This document shows positions 49,701 through 60,671 of a stretch of DNA of 64,000 bases, in pieces. A program made the position numbers and the translations under genes. How positions within the stretch are numbered: the first letter of the stretch is position 1; every line of letters starts with the position of its first letter. The notes under the pieces were generated by a model. It saw only the letters and a program-made list of their open reading frames with translations. It did no database searches and was not told the DNA's origin. The stretch comes from Colletotrichum lupini (taxonomy: Eukaryota; Ascomycota; Sordariomycetes; Glomerellales; Glomerellaceae): the NCBI RefSeq assembly GCF_023278565.1, contig NC_064672.1, forward strand, positions 496,001 to 560,000, given 5' to 3'.

Positions 49701-50728
49701 TTATAAAAAAAGAGGATAAGGAGCTTTAAAAAGCGGGCTTTATAACGAAGCTAAAAGAGGTCCTTATAATAAATACCCCCTTAGTATTTAACGGCAGGAT
49801 TTTTATAATTAAAAAGGAAACCGTCGTTTTTTAATAAAAGGGGTAAGATAAAAAGATTAACCTTATTAATTTAAATATAACTAACGTTAAGAAGTAGTAT
49901 AAAGCTAAGCTTATATAAGGGGTATATATTATAAATATTTATTAACTTAAGGCGACTTTTAATTATATTAAAGTAGCGCAGGTTATAAATTTAACTAAAT
50001 AAGACGTCGAGATACTTAATAAGCGGCTTAAGTAATAATAAATAAATCTTAATTAAAGTCTCGTTTATTACTTAATTAACCTTATAATTAATAAGCTCTA
50101 CGTCTTCGTTAATAAGTTATTTATAAATAATAACGACCTTATTTTATAATTAGGGCATATTATTATCTTAGTTAATAAGAGTATAAGCGAGAGCGAATTT
50201 ACTATATATAGTAATATAATTTATTATTTATTAACTAAAAATAAGCGGGTAATAAGAAATATACTAGCGTTAGAGGTTTATAATATAATTAATAGCGTTA
50301 ACTTCTCTTATACGATTTTAATAATACTAAGGAAGATTACTAATCGAATTAGCTTTTTATTTATTTTAACGGTTATTTATATTAATTCTTACTCGCTATA
50401 CGAATGCCTCGTTAAATTAAGAATAATAAAAGAAAAGAGGCTTATAATTAATATTATAGCCCTTAAGTAATCGTATAAAAGGTACGAGATACTTAAGATC
50501 CGTTAGATTAATAATAAAAATAACCTTATAAACGTTTTTATAAAAATAGTACTAAATAAAGGATTAAAATAATTCGTAAGTAGTAAAAAAGTTATTATAT
50601 AAATAGAGGGATAAGTTATATAAAAAGAGTAAAAAAAAGGGGGAAAAAGAGATAACTTAATAAACGGGCCCGAGGTTAAATTATATTTCTAATTATAATA
50701 GTTAAATTAATAAAAAGAAAAAAGTTAA

Positions 50729-50930
50729 TATCGGATTAAAAGTTTAATTTAACCGCGGTATATAGCCGACTACGTAGGGGCTAATTAAGGGCCCTATTTA
50801 TAATTATTATAACTAGCCTAACTTATAGTTAGAACCTCCTTCTTATACTTACGTAAATATTTATATAGTTTAATTAATCTCTTTGTTAACTACGGTTCGA
50901 ACTAACTACCCTATAATAGGGATACTAATA
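50729..50930 (+). repeat. 3' LTR of copia copy at 43509-50930
   Basis: 202 bp, starting TATCGGATTAAAAG and ending GGGATACTAATA. It is preceded by a purine-rich tract and followed by the GTTAT duplication. Confidence 0.88.
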
Positions 50931-50935
50931 GTTAT

Positions 50936-51789
50936 ACTTCGTCTAATTTAATATCTGAGCTTAGTATACGCAATCCCCTTTCTAAACTCCTATTAACCTC
51001 CGATGCAGTAGTGAGTGGAATTTTGGGTGATTATTGTGTTCGTTTCTGTATAGTAACTTATGGATACCTTCGCAGTTGAGGCATTGAGAATGGAGATTGA
51101 ACAAGCCAATTATGCTACTTTATCACTCATGTTCAGATCGTTAAAGTCGCAAATGTGGCGGGATCACTGACATGACATATTACAAGCGTGCTTCACCGTT
51201 ACCATGAGTCACACTAGACGTGTATAGTATTTTTAAGTCCTCTACATGATTGATTTCTTCCGGTTGATCATTCATCATGACTCTAATTATAGTGTATTCG
51301 TAATAGAAGTAAAGCGTGTGATTTTAGATTGCGGCGTATGAGGAAGTGCGAAGGGACAGTTCTGTAAGTTGCCACGGAAGTTATGAACTTCTACACTATC
51401 GAGACCACATGTCGAGAGAAGAACGTACGCCCCCATCATTGCTGTGATGCTGCTCTCGATATCGAACGCCCATGAACCCGGCAATGAGATCCTGACTTGG
51501 TTCGGAGATATGCACTTCAGTATGGACACCCACTTCGTGTTATACTGAGTTCATCTGTTGCGCCCCATCGGTTTCGGACTCGCCGGGGGCTTCCTCTCGT
51601 AAACGCGAGAAGCACGAAGACGCGGGAGCCACACACCATCATTTTGTTTGATTCATAAGATGCAGAGAACTCTATATCAACTCACTTGGGTTGTATAAAG
51701 CCAGTGCGCACTCAGCAGTATGAGCCGTCAGACATGCTACCTAGGATCGCTACCCTATTGCTCACTCTTAGAATATCAACATTCCAGAG
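50936..51789. other. Intergenic, upstream of the O-methyltransferase
   Basis: About 850 bp. A minus-strand frame at 51287-51529 looks partly protein-like (GSWAFDIESSITAMMGAY) but begins without an ATG and has no partner; I do not call it. No repeat beyond the LTR edge is seen. Confidence 0.4.
51694..51700 (+). promoter_or_regulatory. TATA-like element of the O-methyltransferase gene
   Basis: TATAAAG lies about 90 bp upstream of the ATG at 51790, a plausible core-promoter spacing. Confidence 0.4.
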
Positions 51790-53153
51790 ATGTCTTCCAT
51801 CACTGAGCTGCTTTACGACCTTGTCGGAAAGCTTTCTGCTCTCATTGAATCCCCATTAAAGCAATCTGAGATGAATGAAAAGATTACACAAATTGCGGAA
51901 CGGGTCATCGCTGCTGCCCGGCCTGATATGCCCGACTGGACTACAAGGGTCAATGGCTTCGGCGAGTTCGTTGCCATGAAGCTTTTTATTGATTGGAACG
52001 CGTTTGAAGCAATTCCTCCAAGTGGAACTATCTCGTATGAAGAGCTTTCCAAGAAGCTCAACGCTGACAAGTCTTTGGTTCGTAAGTGAAAACCAAGGGC
52101 TCCGTTTTGCGCGGCATACCGATGCTAATGACATTGAAGAACGGATTGCATGGCATCTGATTGCGCATGGAGTACTGATACAAGTAGGTGAAGAGGAGTT
52201 GGCACATACCGAGATCTCCAAACGCTATCTTCCAGGCTTGCCGGATACAGTCGTGTTTAGTTTCTGGTAAGAACTCACGTAGACCTTATCTGAGTCATGT
52301 TCTTTCAGTGCTAAAAGGGGTCTAGGTATGAGGGAACTATTGTGCCTTCCGTGAAAATGCCGGAATACTTCGCGAAGTACGGCCGCCGAGAGCCAGATTC
52401 TGAGATCCGAACACCACTGGCCTTTGGATTTGGCCAGCCAGAGATGACGCCGTACGAAGTTTACTACCAAGAACCAAAGAGAAGGGACCAATTCCAGAAA
52501 GCCATGCAAATGGCACAATATGCGGCCCCTTTCACCGGCTCGTACAACTTCAGTTGGATCAAGGAGAAAATCCGAAACATGGACGAGCAACGGGCAGTAC
52601 TTGTGGACGTTGGCGCCGGAAATGGCCACGTCACCAAGGCCATATTGCAGGAAAACTCATTCATCCCAACGGAACGCGTCGTTCTCGAGGATAGAGAGGA
52701 TGTGCTTAATCATGTAGCCGCAATGAACGATCCGTGGCTGAAAGATGCCAAGTTACAAATCCACGATTTTCATACGAGGCAGCCTATCAAGCGTCAGTAC
52801 TTCATTATCCTGTCCAAACTCACAGAAACCTTGACTCATGGCTTCTCACAGACGCTCTGGTTTATTGGATACGTCGATGCCTACATAATTATGGCGATGA
52901 GACTTGTGTCAACATACTAATACACATCGCTGAGGCCATGGCATCCGATAGCAGGCTTCTCATTGCCGACAACGTCATACCTAATCCGCCTCCGATTACA
53001 GAATGCATGCTAGACTTTACGATGTTGAATATTGCTGGCAAGGAGAGAACGGCCACTGCTTTTAATGACGTCATCACCCGTGCGGGACTGAGAATGGTAA
53101 AGGTGCATGGTATGGATAAGAAATTACAAGTTGTCGAGTGTGTCAAGGCTTGA
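51790..53153 (+). CDS. SAM-dependent O-methyltransferase (fungal plant-type OMT)
   Basis: Four exons (51790-52081, 52140-52266, 52326-52792, 52852-53153) separated by introns of 58-59 bp give 395 residues with all phases consistent. The N-terminal half is the winged-helix dimerisation domain (IPPSGTISYEELSKKL, LIAHGVLIQVGE). The SAM site is VDVGAGNGHVTKAIL, followed by an acidic EDRE. The end carries RLLIADNVIPNP and LDFTMLNIAGKERT, which match the post-core part of caffeate/O-methyltransferase-2-like fungal enzymes. Such enzymes methylate hydroxyls on polyketides or phenols in the cytosol. It stands alone between a copia element and a Fot1-like element. The first splice donor (GTAAGT) is perfect; the third (GTCAGT) is weaker. 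It appears intact. The substrate is unknown. Confidence 0.9.
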
Positions 53154-54622
53154 GAATGTGTTTGGGCCTTCAGCCATGGCTTGAGGCTAGGACTGGTGAT
53201 GTATTTCAACATTGAATATATTTAGTCGTTCAACTAGCTTTTGGAATGAACTCAACGGAGCACACATAATTGTTTCCGAGATATGTAGATATTCAAACGA
53301 AGAACCTTCAAATTATATGGGTTGTCCACTGCAGTTTATCTTGAAATATAGTAATTACTGGTATACGTCGAAGTTCCTGATAGCTCTCGAGTCAACTTAC
53401 CTAGATTCGCTGCAATATCTCCGTAGCATACGTCGGTCTAAGTTGTAAAGATATTAGATCGCCTGTATAGTTTTGTGTAAGAATTGCTGACTCATGATTG
53501 TAGCCGTAAGCCAGTCACCTGCAGTATGCTCCTTTGATGTAGGATATCCTGGTTCAATGACAATCAGGTTCGTCTCGTCTAGTTATATCTTTGTCACTAT
53601 TAGTACTAGTAAATACTCCCGACAAACTTAACTACTAAGTACCGAGAAATTTTCAATGTCAAAACCAACTCGAAAACCGCTCTGCTTCTCAACAAGTTTC
53701 AACTTCGACGTCACCCACTGCTTCGGTACCTGGGATAGAGGAGAGTCGATTTTCGTCCAAAGACTGGCTTGAGTTCAAATCTCAGGGAGACCCCAAGAGC
53801 ACCCTAAGGATCTCGGGTCCCATACTGAGAAGTTTATGAATGCGCGAAGGCAAAATGATCAGGATCTGCAAGTCTGGCCAGGAAGCACAGCTTCAACGAC
53901 GGGCTTCTCCGATTCCGATACGTAATCTTTACCAAAGACTCTTCTCAAACAATCAACTCGATATTGTTCTATTCTGACTTGAGAGCTTTAAGCGAAGCAA
54001 TACCTGTATCTTCTCTTACGCGACCCCATCCTGGTTTGACGTGCTAGCCAACAGCTTCCAAATGGGTCCGCTGGGAGACAGTTAATATGCGGACCTAACC
54101 TTAACTCCCCCCACAATCATGCCCTTCCTGCAGAGTAAATAATTGGTCTCGTTTAGCCATGTACTGTTTTCAAAAACATCTAATCGTCATACTTAAGTCA
54201 GAATCTCTGCAAGTTTCCCAAAATACTCATTTAGGGCAATGCGGGGCCTCCTTTAGGTCACATTCAGCGGACATTGTCTTCATTTGGGTGAGCATAATTG
54301 CCCCGTCATCATCCCAAGTTCGGAAAGCTTGTGATCACCGGTGGTATTGGGTGGTAGAACCACAGAGTGCTGGGATGTGAGGCAGCTCATAGGATAAGGG
54401 CGCACTAGGTCGTTCGATCAGTCAGAGGAGCATGTCACTAAGATTTGCTTGCAGAGCGACCTACTCTACCAGGATATTTAGAGACAATTTTACCGTTACA
54501 GCCGCGTAGTTTCGTTACACACGTGCGGCTAATAGATACTAAATTCTTAGTAAACTTCAAATGCGGGTTTCTCAGAACTTATGTGGAGTCCGTTCACCTA
54601 TATATCGCGATTACAAATAGTA
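53154..54622. other. Gene-free interval between OMT and Fot1-like copy 4
   Basis: About 1.5 kb of mixed composition. Small frames (53212-53448, 54159-54380) are not family-like. No repeat of the two known families occurs before 54623. Confidence 0.45.
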
Positions 54623-56509
54623 AGTCGACCCACCCCCTTTTAGCTACCCCCCCCTTTTAGCCACCCTATCAAAATATAGTATTAAAACATCGCTACTAAC
54701 TATACTTAATTAATTAACTATCTTCTACTACTATAATAATATAGTTATTATTCTCCCTAAGTAATTCGACCCCTATAAGTTAACTAGGACTAACTAAACG
54801 ATTGCTAAAGTCCTCTTAAGCTCTCTATATATCCCAAATATTTACGAACTTAATATTTAGGTCTATTAATATACTCTTCTTTTTCTATAGCCTTAATTAG
54901 TTAACTTTAGCTTTTAAAACTCGAATATAGTACTAAAATATTACTAAATAATAAGCTTATTTACTAAATACCTTTTTTACCTTTTTAAATAGTAATTATT
55001 AAATATTATAATCTAAACTAAGCTTTATAAATAACTTTAACTAATTATAGAGCTCGCTAGCCTTCCTAAGTATTAACTAGTTAATAATAGACGCTATTAA
55101 TACCTAGTTAATAGCTTTTTTAATATTATTAATTACTTACTTAGTATTTACGGTCTTTTTAGTTAATATAATTAAGTTAAATAGGATTATTAAATTAATA
55201 AGTAGTCTAGTTATATTAGGGGGATATAGTCTAGTTACTTTCTACCTACTTCGTATATTTAATAACGTTAAACTAACTAAACAAGCTTTTTAATAATAGC
55301 TTAAGAAATACCGCTTTCTAACGATAATAAAATTATTTACTATATCCTCCTTATTAAGCTCCTTCTTATACTTAGACTTAATAAGTTTAAAAATAGCTAT
55401 ATTTAATAGCTAAAAGATATAAGAAGTATATAGTAATAAGAATAATAAGTAAACGTTATTTTTATAGTATTTTTATATAAATTCTATTATTATATAACTC
55501 CTATAGCTATTTAGAACTAATAGTTAAGGCTTATTAAATATACTAAGCCCCCTCAAAGGGGGGGTCTTAATCTATAATAAGAATACTATTTTTAACTACT
55601 TAAGGGTAGTCTTATCGGTCGTCTAGCTATTATTTATTATTATAAACTCCTAACTAGTATAAGGGTTAAGTTTAAATAGAAACTACTACTATTATACTAA
55701 CTTTCCTTTATATATAATTAGTAGTTTAATAGCTTAACTATTAATAGAGATATACTTAATTATAAATACTTAAATACGTAAACTAAGCTCTTTTTTTTAT
55801 ATTACTATAGTCTCTACCTTATTTAAAACTAGGCTATTAAATCCCTTACTCTCTAAGATATTAGTCTTATTTATATTATACTTATTAACTTATTTAATAT
55901 TATTAATCTTTAATATATTAAGTAATCTAAACTATAACTTAATTATATTAATAATAACCCTATTTAAACGCCTCGAATTAATAATACGACTTCTCTAAAC
56001 CTTAATTAATAAGTTCCTCTTTAAGAAAGCGTCTATTTATCTCTTTTTAAAAGGATTTATATCCCCCTAGGATCTTAGAATTTACTTAGTAAATTTTATA
56101 AGCTATTTATAAGTTAGTATAATACCTAAATTATACTAAATACGAACTTACTAAGCTAGCTAGTTTTCTTATTATAAAAAAAGCCTCTAGAGGTTTATAA
56201 ATATTATTACCCTTATTTAATAGCCTCTTTTATAATTATAAAAAGTTAACTTTAGAACTCCGAACTTAATCGAGGCCTAATTAACTAAGAGACCTCTTTT
56301 AATAGCCTTAAGAGCCTAAATAACTTTATTTTTAGTATACGAGACTATTATATATTAATAAATAAGTATATAAAAAAGAATTATATTTAGACGATTTTTG
56401 TAATTATTATAGTAGTTTAAAAATCGTAGGTAGGGTTTTAATATAGTAGCTAGGATAGAGAAATAGGGTGGCTAAAAGGGGGGGGTGGCTAAAAGGGGGT
56501 GGGTCGACT
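54623..56509 (-). mobile_element. Fot1/pogo-like DNA transposon, copy 4, RIP-degraded
   Basis: 1887 bp, in the same orientation as copy 3, with TA duplications at 54621-54622 and 56510-56511 and 8-base C/G runs in both inverted termini. The interior is closely similar to copy 3. Unlike the other three copies, I see no gene interrupted by it. Confidence 0.92.
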
Positions 56510-56511
56510 TA

Positions 56512-57804
56512 ATGGCGGTAAATCATGGTTCAGATTAAGTTAAATCTAGCTTATGTTACTACGAAAGTGATGAAAACATTCAGACTCAATCTCAAAAGCT
56601 TCAGCTGTGAGGTTAATGGGGTGTTGAATTGTTTGTTAGCCTGCTACTCAAGATTGGCATTTGCTAGAGAGTTGAGTATGGCAAAGTCATTGGTTCCATC
56701 ATCGTATGAGGAGCACATAGATAAGTACAGTTATAGATACTAAAGTACATGAAATGACAACAATCGAAATATAGTAATAATCTATGGAACCGCGCGTGCA
56801 ACCAACAACTTGACAGCTCAAGCAATGATAAACTGTAAGCTTCGTTATCTTGGCGCGCCGCGTACCTGTCCCATCCGACCCACGGTGAACTGGGATGCCT
56901 CCTCCCGGCGATACCGGGGTTGCCGTGAGCTATCCGGAATTGGCAGGAGAACTCAGGTGAACCCCGCCCGATTGTTTGCGGAGTGGATTCCCCCCGGCAT
57001 TTCGCTCGATATTTCTCCAAAACATTTCCCTCTCTCGGTCTTCCCCCTCAGATAACCAATGAAGACTTGGATACTGACAGTTCTGACTTACTGTTTGCAC
57101 GCCGAATCCCAGCCACTCACGCACTTGACTCGCTGTTTCTTGGCTCCATGTTGGCTTCCATGCAGGTTTCCTGCAGACTGCCCGCGCTAGTGGCTAGGTA
57201 CAGAGTCCAGGACTCCAGAGGTTGCTGATGCTTTGCAGTAACACCTTGGTAGCTCACCGAACTTTGAAGCTCGACGTCACGAACCGGGCCGGGCCCTGCT
57301 GCTGAACGGCGAGGCGGACAGGCACACACGCGGGGAAGCTAGATAGAACGTGGGACGATTTGACACAGCATCTTTCGATTCCGCAATCGGGTTTTCCCTA
57401 TCTACGGAAACGGGGCACATCTGACATTACCAACGATTGCGATAGGGTACAGCGGCTGCCGTTGGTGATCTGCAGGCTACCGAAATGAAGCCATGAGCCT
57501 TTTCCACGTTCCCCCCAACCTGTCGGATCCGTAACCTCCTTGGTTTGTGGGCGAAGTCGGCGAGTCTGCTCGATTGCGCCATAGAGCGTGAAGTTTTCCG
57601 TTCATATTAAACGTTGGCAGCTTCTTCTCGTGGCTAGCTTGATGGTTTCCTGTTTCTCTCGGTTCTGCCAGGCCGTTCTTGGTTCCAATACTGCCGCTTG
57701 CTTTCCCTTAGGACCTCTAGTCACACCGTGCTGTTCCTTCTCGACGAGCTGTGAATTAGACAAGACACCTTGCGAAGCTTGTTTGAAATCCCTGTCGGCT
57801 CATC
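56512..57804. other. Intergenic, upstream of the gamma-glutamyltranspeptidase
   Basis: 1.3 kb with normal GC. The frames at 56525-56743, 56810-57055 and 57588-57953 look random, or in the last case overlap the start of the next gene in another frame. No clear TATA box. Confidence 0.45.
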
Positions 57805-59566
57805 ATGAAGTTCTCCCTGACTTCCGCTGCCCTCGCGCAGCTCCTGCTCGGCATCACCATCCAGTCCACCCTCGCGGCCCCGAGCCACAGCACGACCCCG
57901 AAGCTGGGTGCCGTCGCCTCAGAGTCCGACATCTGCAGCAAGATCGGTACTGAGCTCCTCAAGAAGGGCGGAAATGCTGCCGACGCGACGGTCGGCACCG
58001 TCCTCTGTGTCGGTGTCGTTGGCATGTACCACAGCGGCATCGGCGGCGGCGGTTTCATGCTCGTGAGGTCGAGCAATGGCACCTACGAGTTCATTGACTT
58101 CAGAGAGACGGCCCCGGCCGCCGCCTACGAGAACATGTACACGAACAACACGAGAGCCAGCTTGTATGGAGGTCTCGCTAGGTAAGCTGAATCTCTGCGA
58201 CAGGGCAAACAAGCGACACCAAGACTGACCTGGCGATTTTCTCAGCGGTGTCCCTGGTGAGCTCCGCGGCCTCGAGCATTTGCACAAGAAGTACGGCAAG
58301 CTGCCTTGGTCAAAGGTAGTCGAGCCTGCGGTCAAGGTCGCCCGCTATGGCTGGCGCGTCAACGAGGACTTGGTCAGATACATGAAGTCAGTCACCCCCA
58401 ATGGCAACTTCCTGACCGATGATCCGTCATGGGCCATCGACTTTGCGCCGCACGGCACCCTCCTCAAGCTCAATGAGACGATCACGCGCAAGCGCTACGC
58501 CGACACGCTTGAGGTCATCGCAAAGGAGGGCGTCAACGCCTTCTACACCGGTGCCATCGCCAATGCGACCATTGCCGCATTGTCAAAGTCCAACGGCACC
58601 ATGACCATGGCCGACCTCAAGAACTACACCGTCGCCATCAGAGAGCCCGCGCAGATCTCGTACAGGGGCTACAAGCTCACGGCCTGCAATGCCCCCTCCG
58701 GCGGCATCGTCGCCCTCAGCGCTCTCAACATCGTCAGCGGATACGAAGGGTTCGGCGACCCGGCCTCGCGGAACAACACCGTCCACAGACTGGACGAGTC
58801 CATGCGCTTCGCCTACGGCCAGCGCACCGAGCTCGGCGACCCGTCCTTTGTCGACGGTCTCTCGGCCTACACCAAGAGCATGATCTCCCCCGAGGTCGGC
58901 GCCGAAATCCGCTCCAAGATCTCCGACTTCCGCACATATAACGTGTCCTACTACAACCCAGAGGGCATTGAGTCCCTCGAGACCCCGGGAACCTCGCACA
59001 TCGCCGTCGCCGACGCCAGCGGCATGGCCATCTCCCTCACCACGACTGTAAACCTCCTCTTCGGCTCCCAGCTCATGGTCCCCGAGACGGGCGTCATCAT
59101 GAACGACGAGATGAACGACTTCAGTATTCCCGGCTCCAGCAACGCCTTCGGCTTCGTCCCCAGCCCGGCCAACTACGTCCGTCCCGGCAAGCGTCCCCTC
59201 TCCTCCATCTCCCCCGTCATTGTCGAGCACCCCGACGGTAAGCTCTACTTCGTTATCGGCTCGGCCGGCGGCAGCCGCATCATCACCGCCACTATCCAGA
59301 ACATCCACAACGTTCTCGACAGGAACCTGACCGTGTCGCAAGCCCTCGCCGAGCCTCGCTTCCACGACCAGCTGACCCCCAACACGGCTGCTTTCGAGTA
59401 CGCTTACGACAACAGCACCACGAGCTACCTTGCGAGCTTGGGCACGAATGTCACCTGGGCTGCACCCGGCGGTAGCACAGCGCAGGGTGTGAGGCTGCTG
59501 CCGAACGGCACGTTCGAGGCAGCTGGCGAGCCGAGACAGAAGAACTCTGGTGGATTCGCTGTCTAA
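57805..59566 (+). CDS. Secreted gamma-glutamyltranspeptidase
   Basis: Two exons (57805-58181, 58246-59566; 64-bp intron, AG|C phase) give 565 residues. A signal peptide covers about residues 1-24 (AALAQLLLGITIQSTLA). The large-subunit hallmarks are KKGGNAADATVGTVLCVGV and GIGGGGFMLV, then FRETAPAA. The small subunit should start at Thr375 in TSHIAVAD, the autocatalytic nucleophile, followed by TTTVNLLFGS, PETGVIMNDEMNDFS and PLSSISPVIV with a GSAGGS oxyanion loop. The enzyme cleaves or transfers gamma-glutamyl groups of glutathione and its conjugates outside the cell or in the vacuole. Many N-x-S/T sites fit secretion. Codons end strikingly often in C or G compared with the neighbours, which also opens a long antisense shadow frame (58583-59365). 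It looks intact. Confidence 0.95.
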
Positions 59567-59799
59567 TCACGTTAAAGTAATTGTAGAGTAGCTTGTCTAA
59601 TAATGTAATGATGTCTTCAAAGCGCCCTTGTGTGAATTCGGCCACAAGTCTACCAGGTCAAGTTCAATGCACCAAGTGAATTTTACAATACCATGTGAGT
59701 GACTTTTGCTCGAGTCTACTCGGGTATACTTAGAAATAATCAGGTGGAGTTGCGTTGGTGACCATTTACTCACTCAAGCTCCAGACATCAACACGCACA

Positions 59800-60671
59800 T
59801 CACTGTAGCTCAGCCAACTGATGCCTCCTAGCTTTTGGCTCAATATGCATCTCCCTCACAGCGCTCCTGGCTTCCAACTCCGGCTTGGCATAGTACTCCC
59901 CCGCGCCATGAGATGCTTCTTGACTCCCATCCAATTCGCCCGGATGATTGACTTCGTAAACAGGGCCATGCGCATCCCGGCCAGGTCGCAAGCGCTTCTG
60001 TCGCCGGCGCCACAAGAAGAAGGCTGCAGCACACAGGGCAACAGCCACGAGAGAAGTACAAGCGCTCACGGCAACAATCGCACCGGTGGATATGCCAGAG
60101 TTGGTGGAGTTTGAGGTAGCCGGTGATGAAGACGACGTCGGTGACGCAACACTCGTGAGGCCACCAGAGCCAACTAGTGAAGCAGACGCGGTGTCCACCG
60201 CCGAGGTCGCAGTTGCAGATGTTGAGGTCACTTCAGTTGCAGCTTGAATATCTTCACATCAGCATGGAGTCACACCAAATCGATGATCGAATCAGGGCAG
60301 CACTCACAAGTAGTGACTTTGTCAGTCTTTTCCATCTGACAATACGCGTCAAACACGCTCGTCGCGCTCTCAACCTCGACCCCAGACCGTCCGCAATTCT
60401 TCGCAACCGACGTCGCAATAATCTCCCTAAACCTGTCGGAACTCGCCGTGCAGAAGCAACTATACGACGTCGTCTTCCCGCCGTCACCGCACCCCGCCAC
60501 CATGTCCCGGACAATCGAGCTGATGGGCGGCTCGGCACATGACGGCAGTGAATCGTACCCGTCGGCCTGGTTGAGGTAATACGTAGCGTGCGCTTGGCGG
60601 AAGCCGCTGAGCAGCAGAAGCAGACTGCAGATCAGGTATCGATAGGCATTTTGTTCGAAGGAGGCCCGCAT
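59800..60671 (-). CDS. Single-pass membrane protein with a Cys-rich ectodomain
   Basis: Two exons (60671-60308, 60242-59800; 65-bp intron, GTGAGT...CAAG, phase consistent) give 268 residues. A signal peptide covers about residues 1-30 (YLICSLLLLLSGFRQAHA). The ectodomain has spaced cysteines (LPSCAEPP, MVAGCGDGG, YSCFC, KNCGRS, DAYCQM). A Ser/Thr-rich stalk precedes one span (GAIVAVSACTSLVAVALCAAAFFLW) with a following RRRQKR stop-transfer, and a ~75-residue cytoplasmic tail. The layout resembles fungal cell-surface sensors of the WSC/Mid2 type, but the Cys pattern is not clearly WSC or CFEM, so I name only the architecture. It is convergent with the gamma-glutamyltranspeptidase gene, 230 bp apart. 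No lesion is seen. Confidence 0.75.

Larger units (their letters stand above)
43509..50930 (+). mobile_element. Ty1/copia LTR retrotransposon, second full copy, RIP-degraded
   Basis: 7422 bp with 202-bp LTRs and a perfect 5-bp target duplication GTTAT (43504-43508, 50931-50935). Its order of degenerate integrase, RT and RNase H parts parallels the copy at 16691, shifted by about 26.8 kb, and it is on the same strand. Its LTRs are 3 bp shorter, and internal indels (for example an extra CGGCCTAA-like unit near 44828) show it is a separate subfamily member rather than a copy of that insertion. Every frame carries stops. Confidence 0.9.

Noticed and set aside
58583..59365. A 260-codon antisense frame over the gamma-glutamyltranspeptidase
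   Set aside because: It mirrors the GC-ending codons of the sense gene and is low-complexity (Gly, Asp, Val, Glu); no intron or family supports it.
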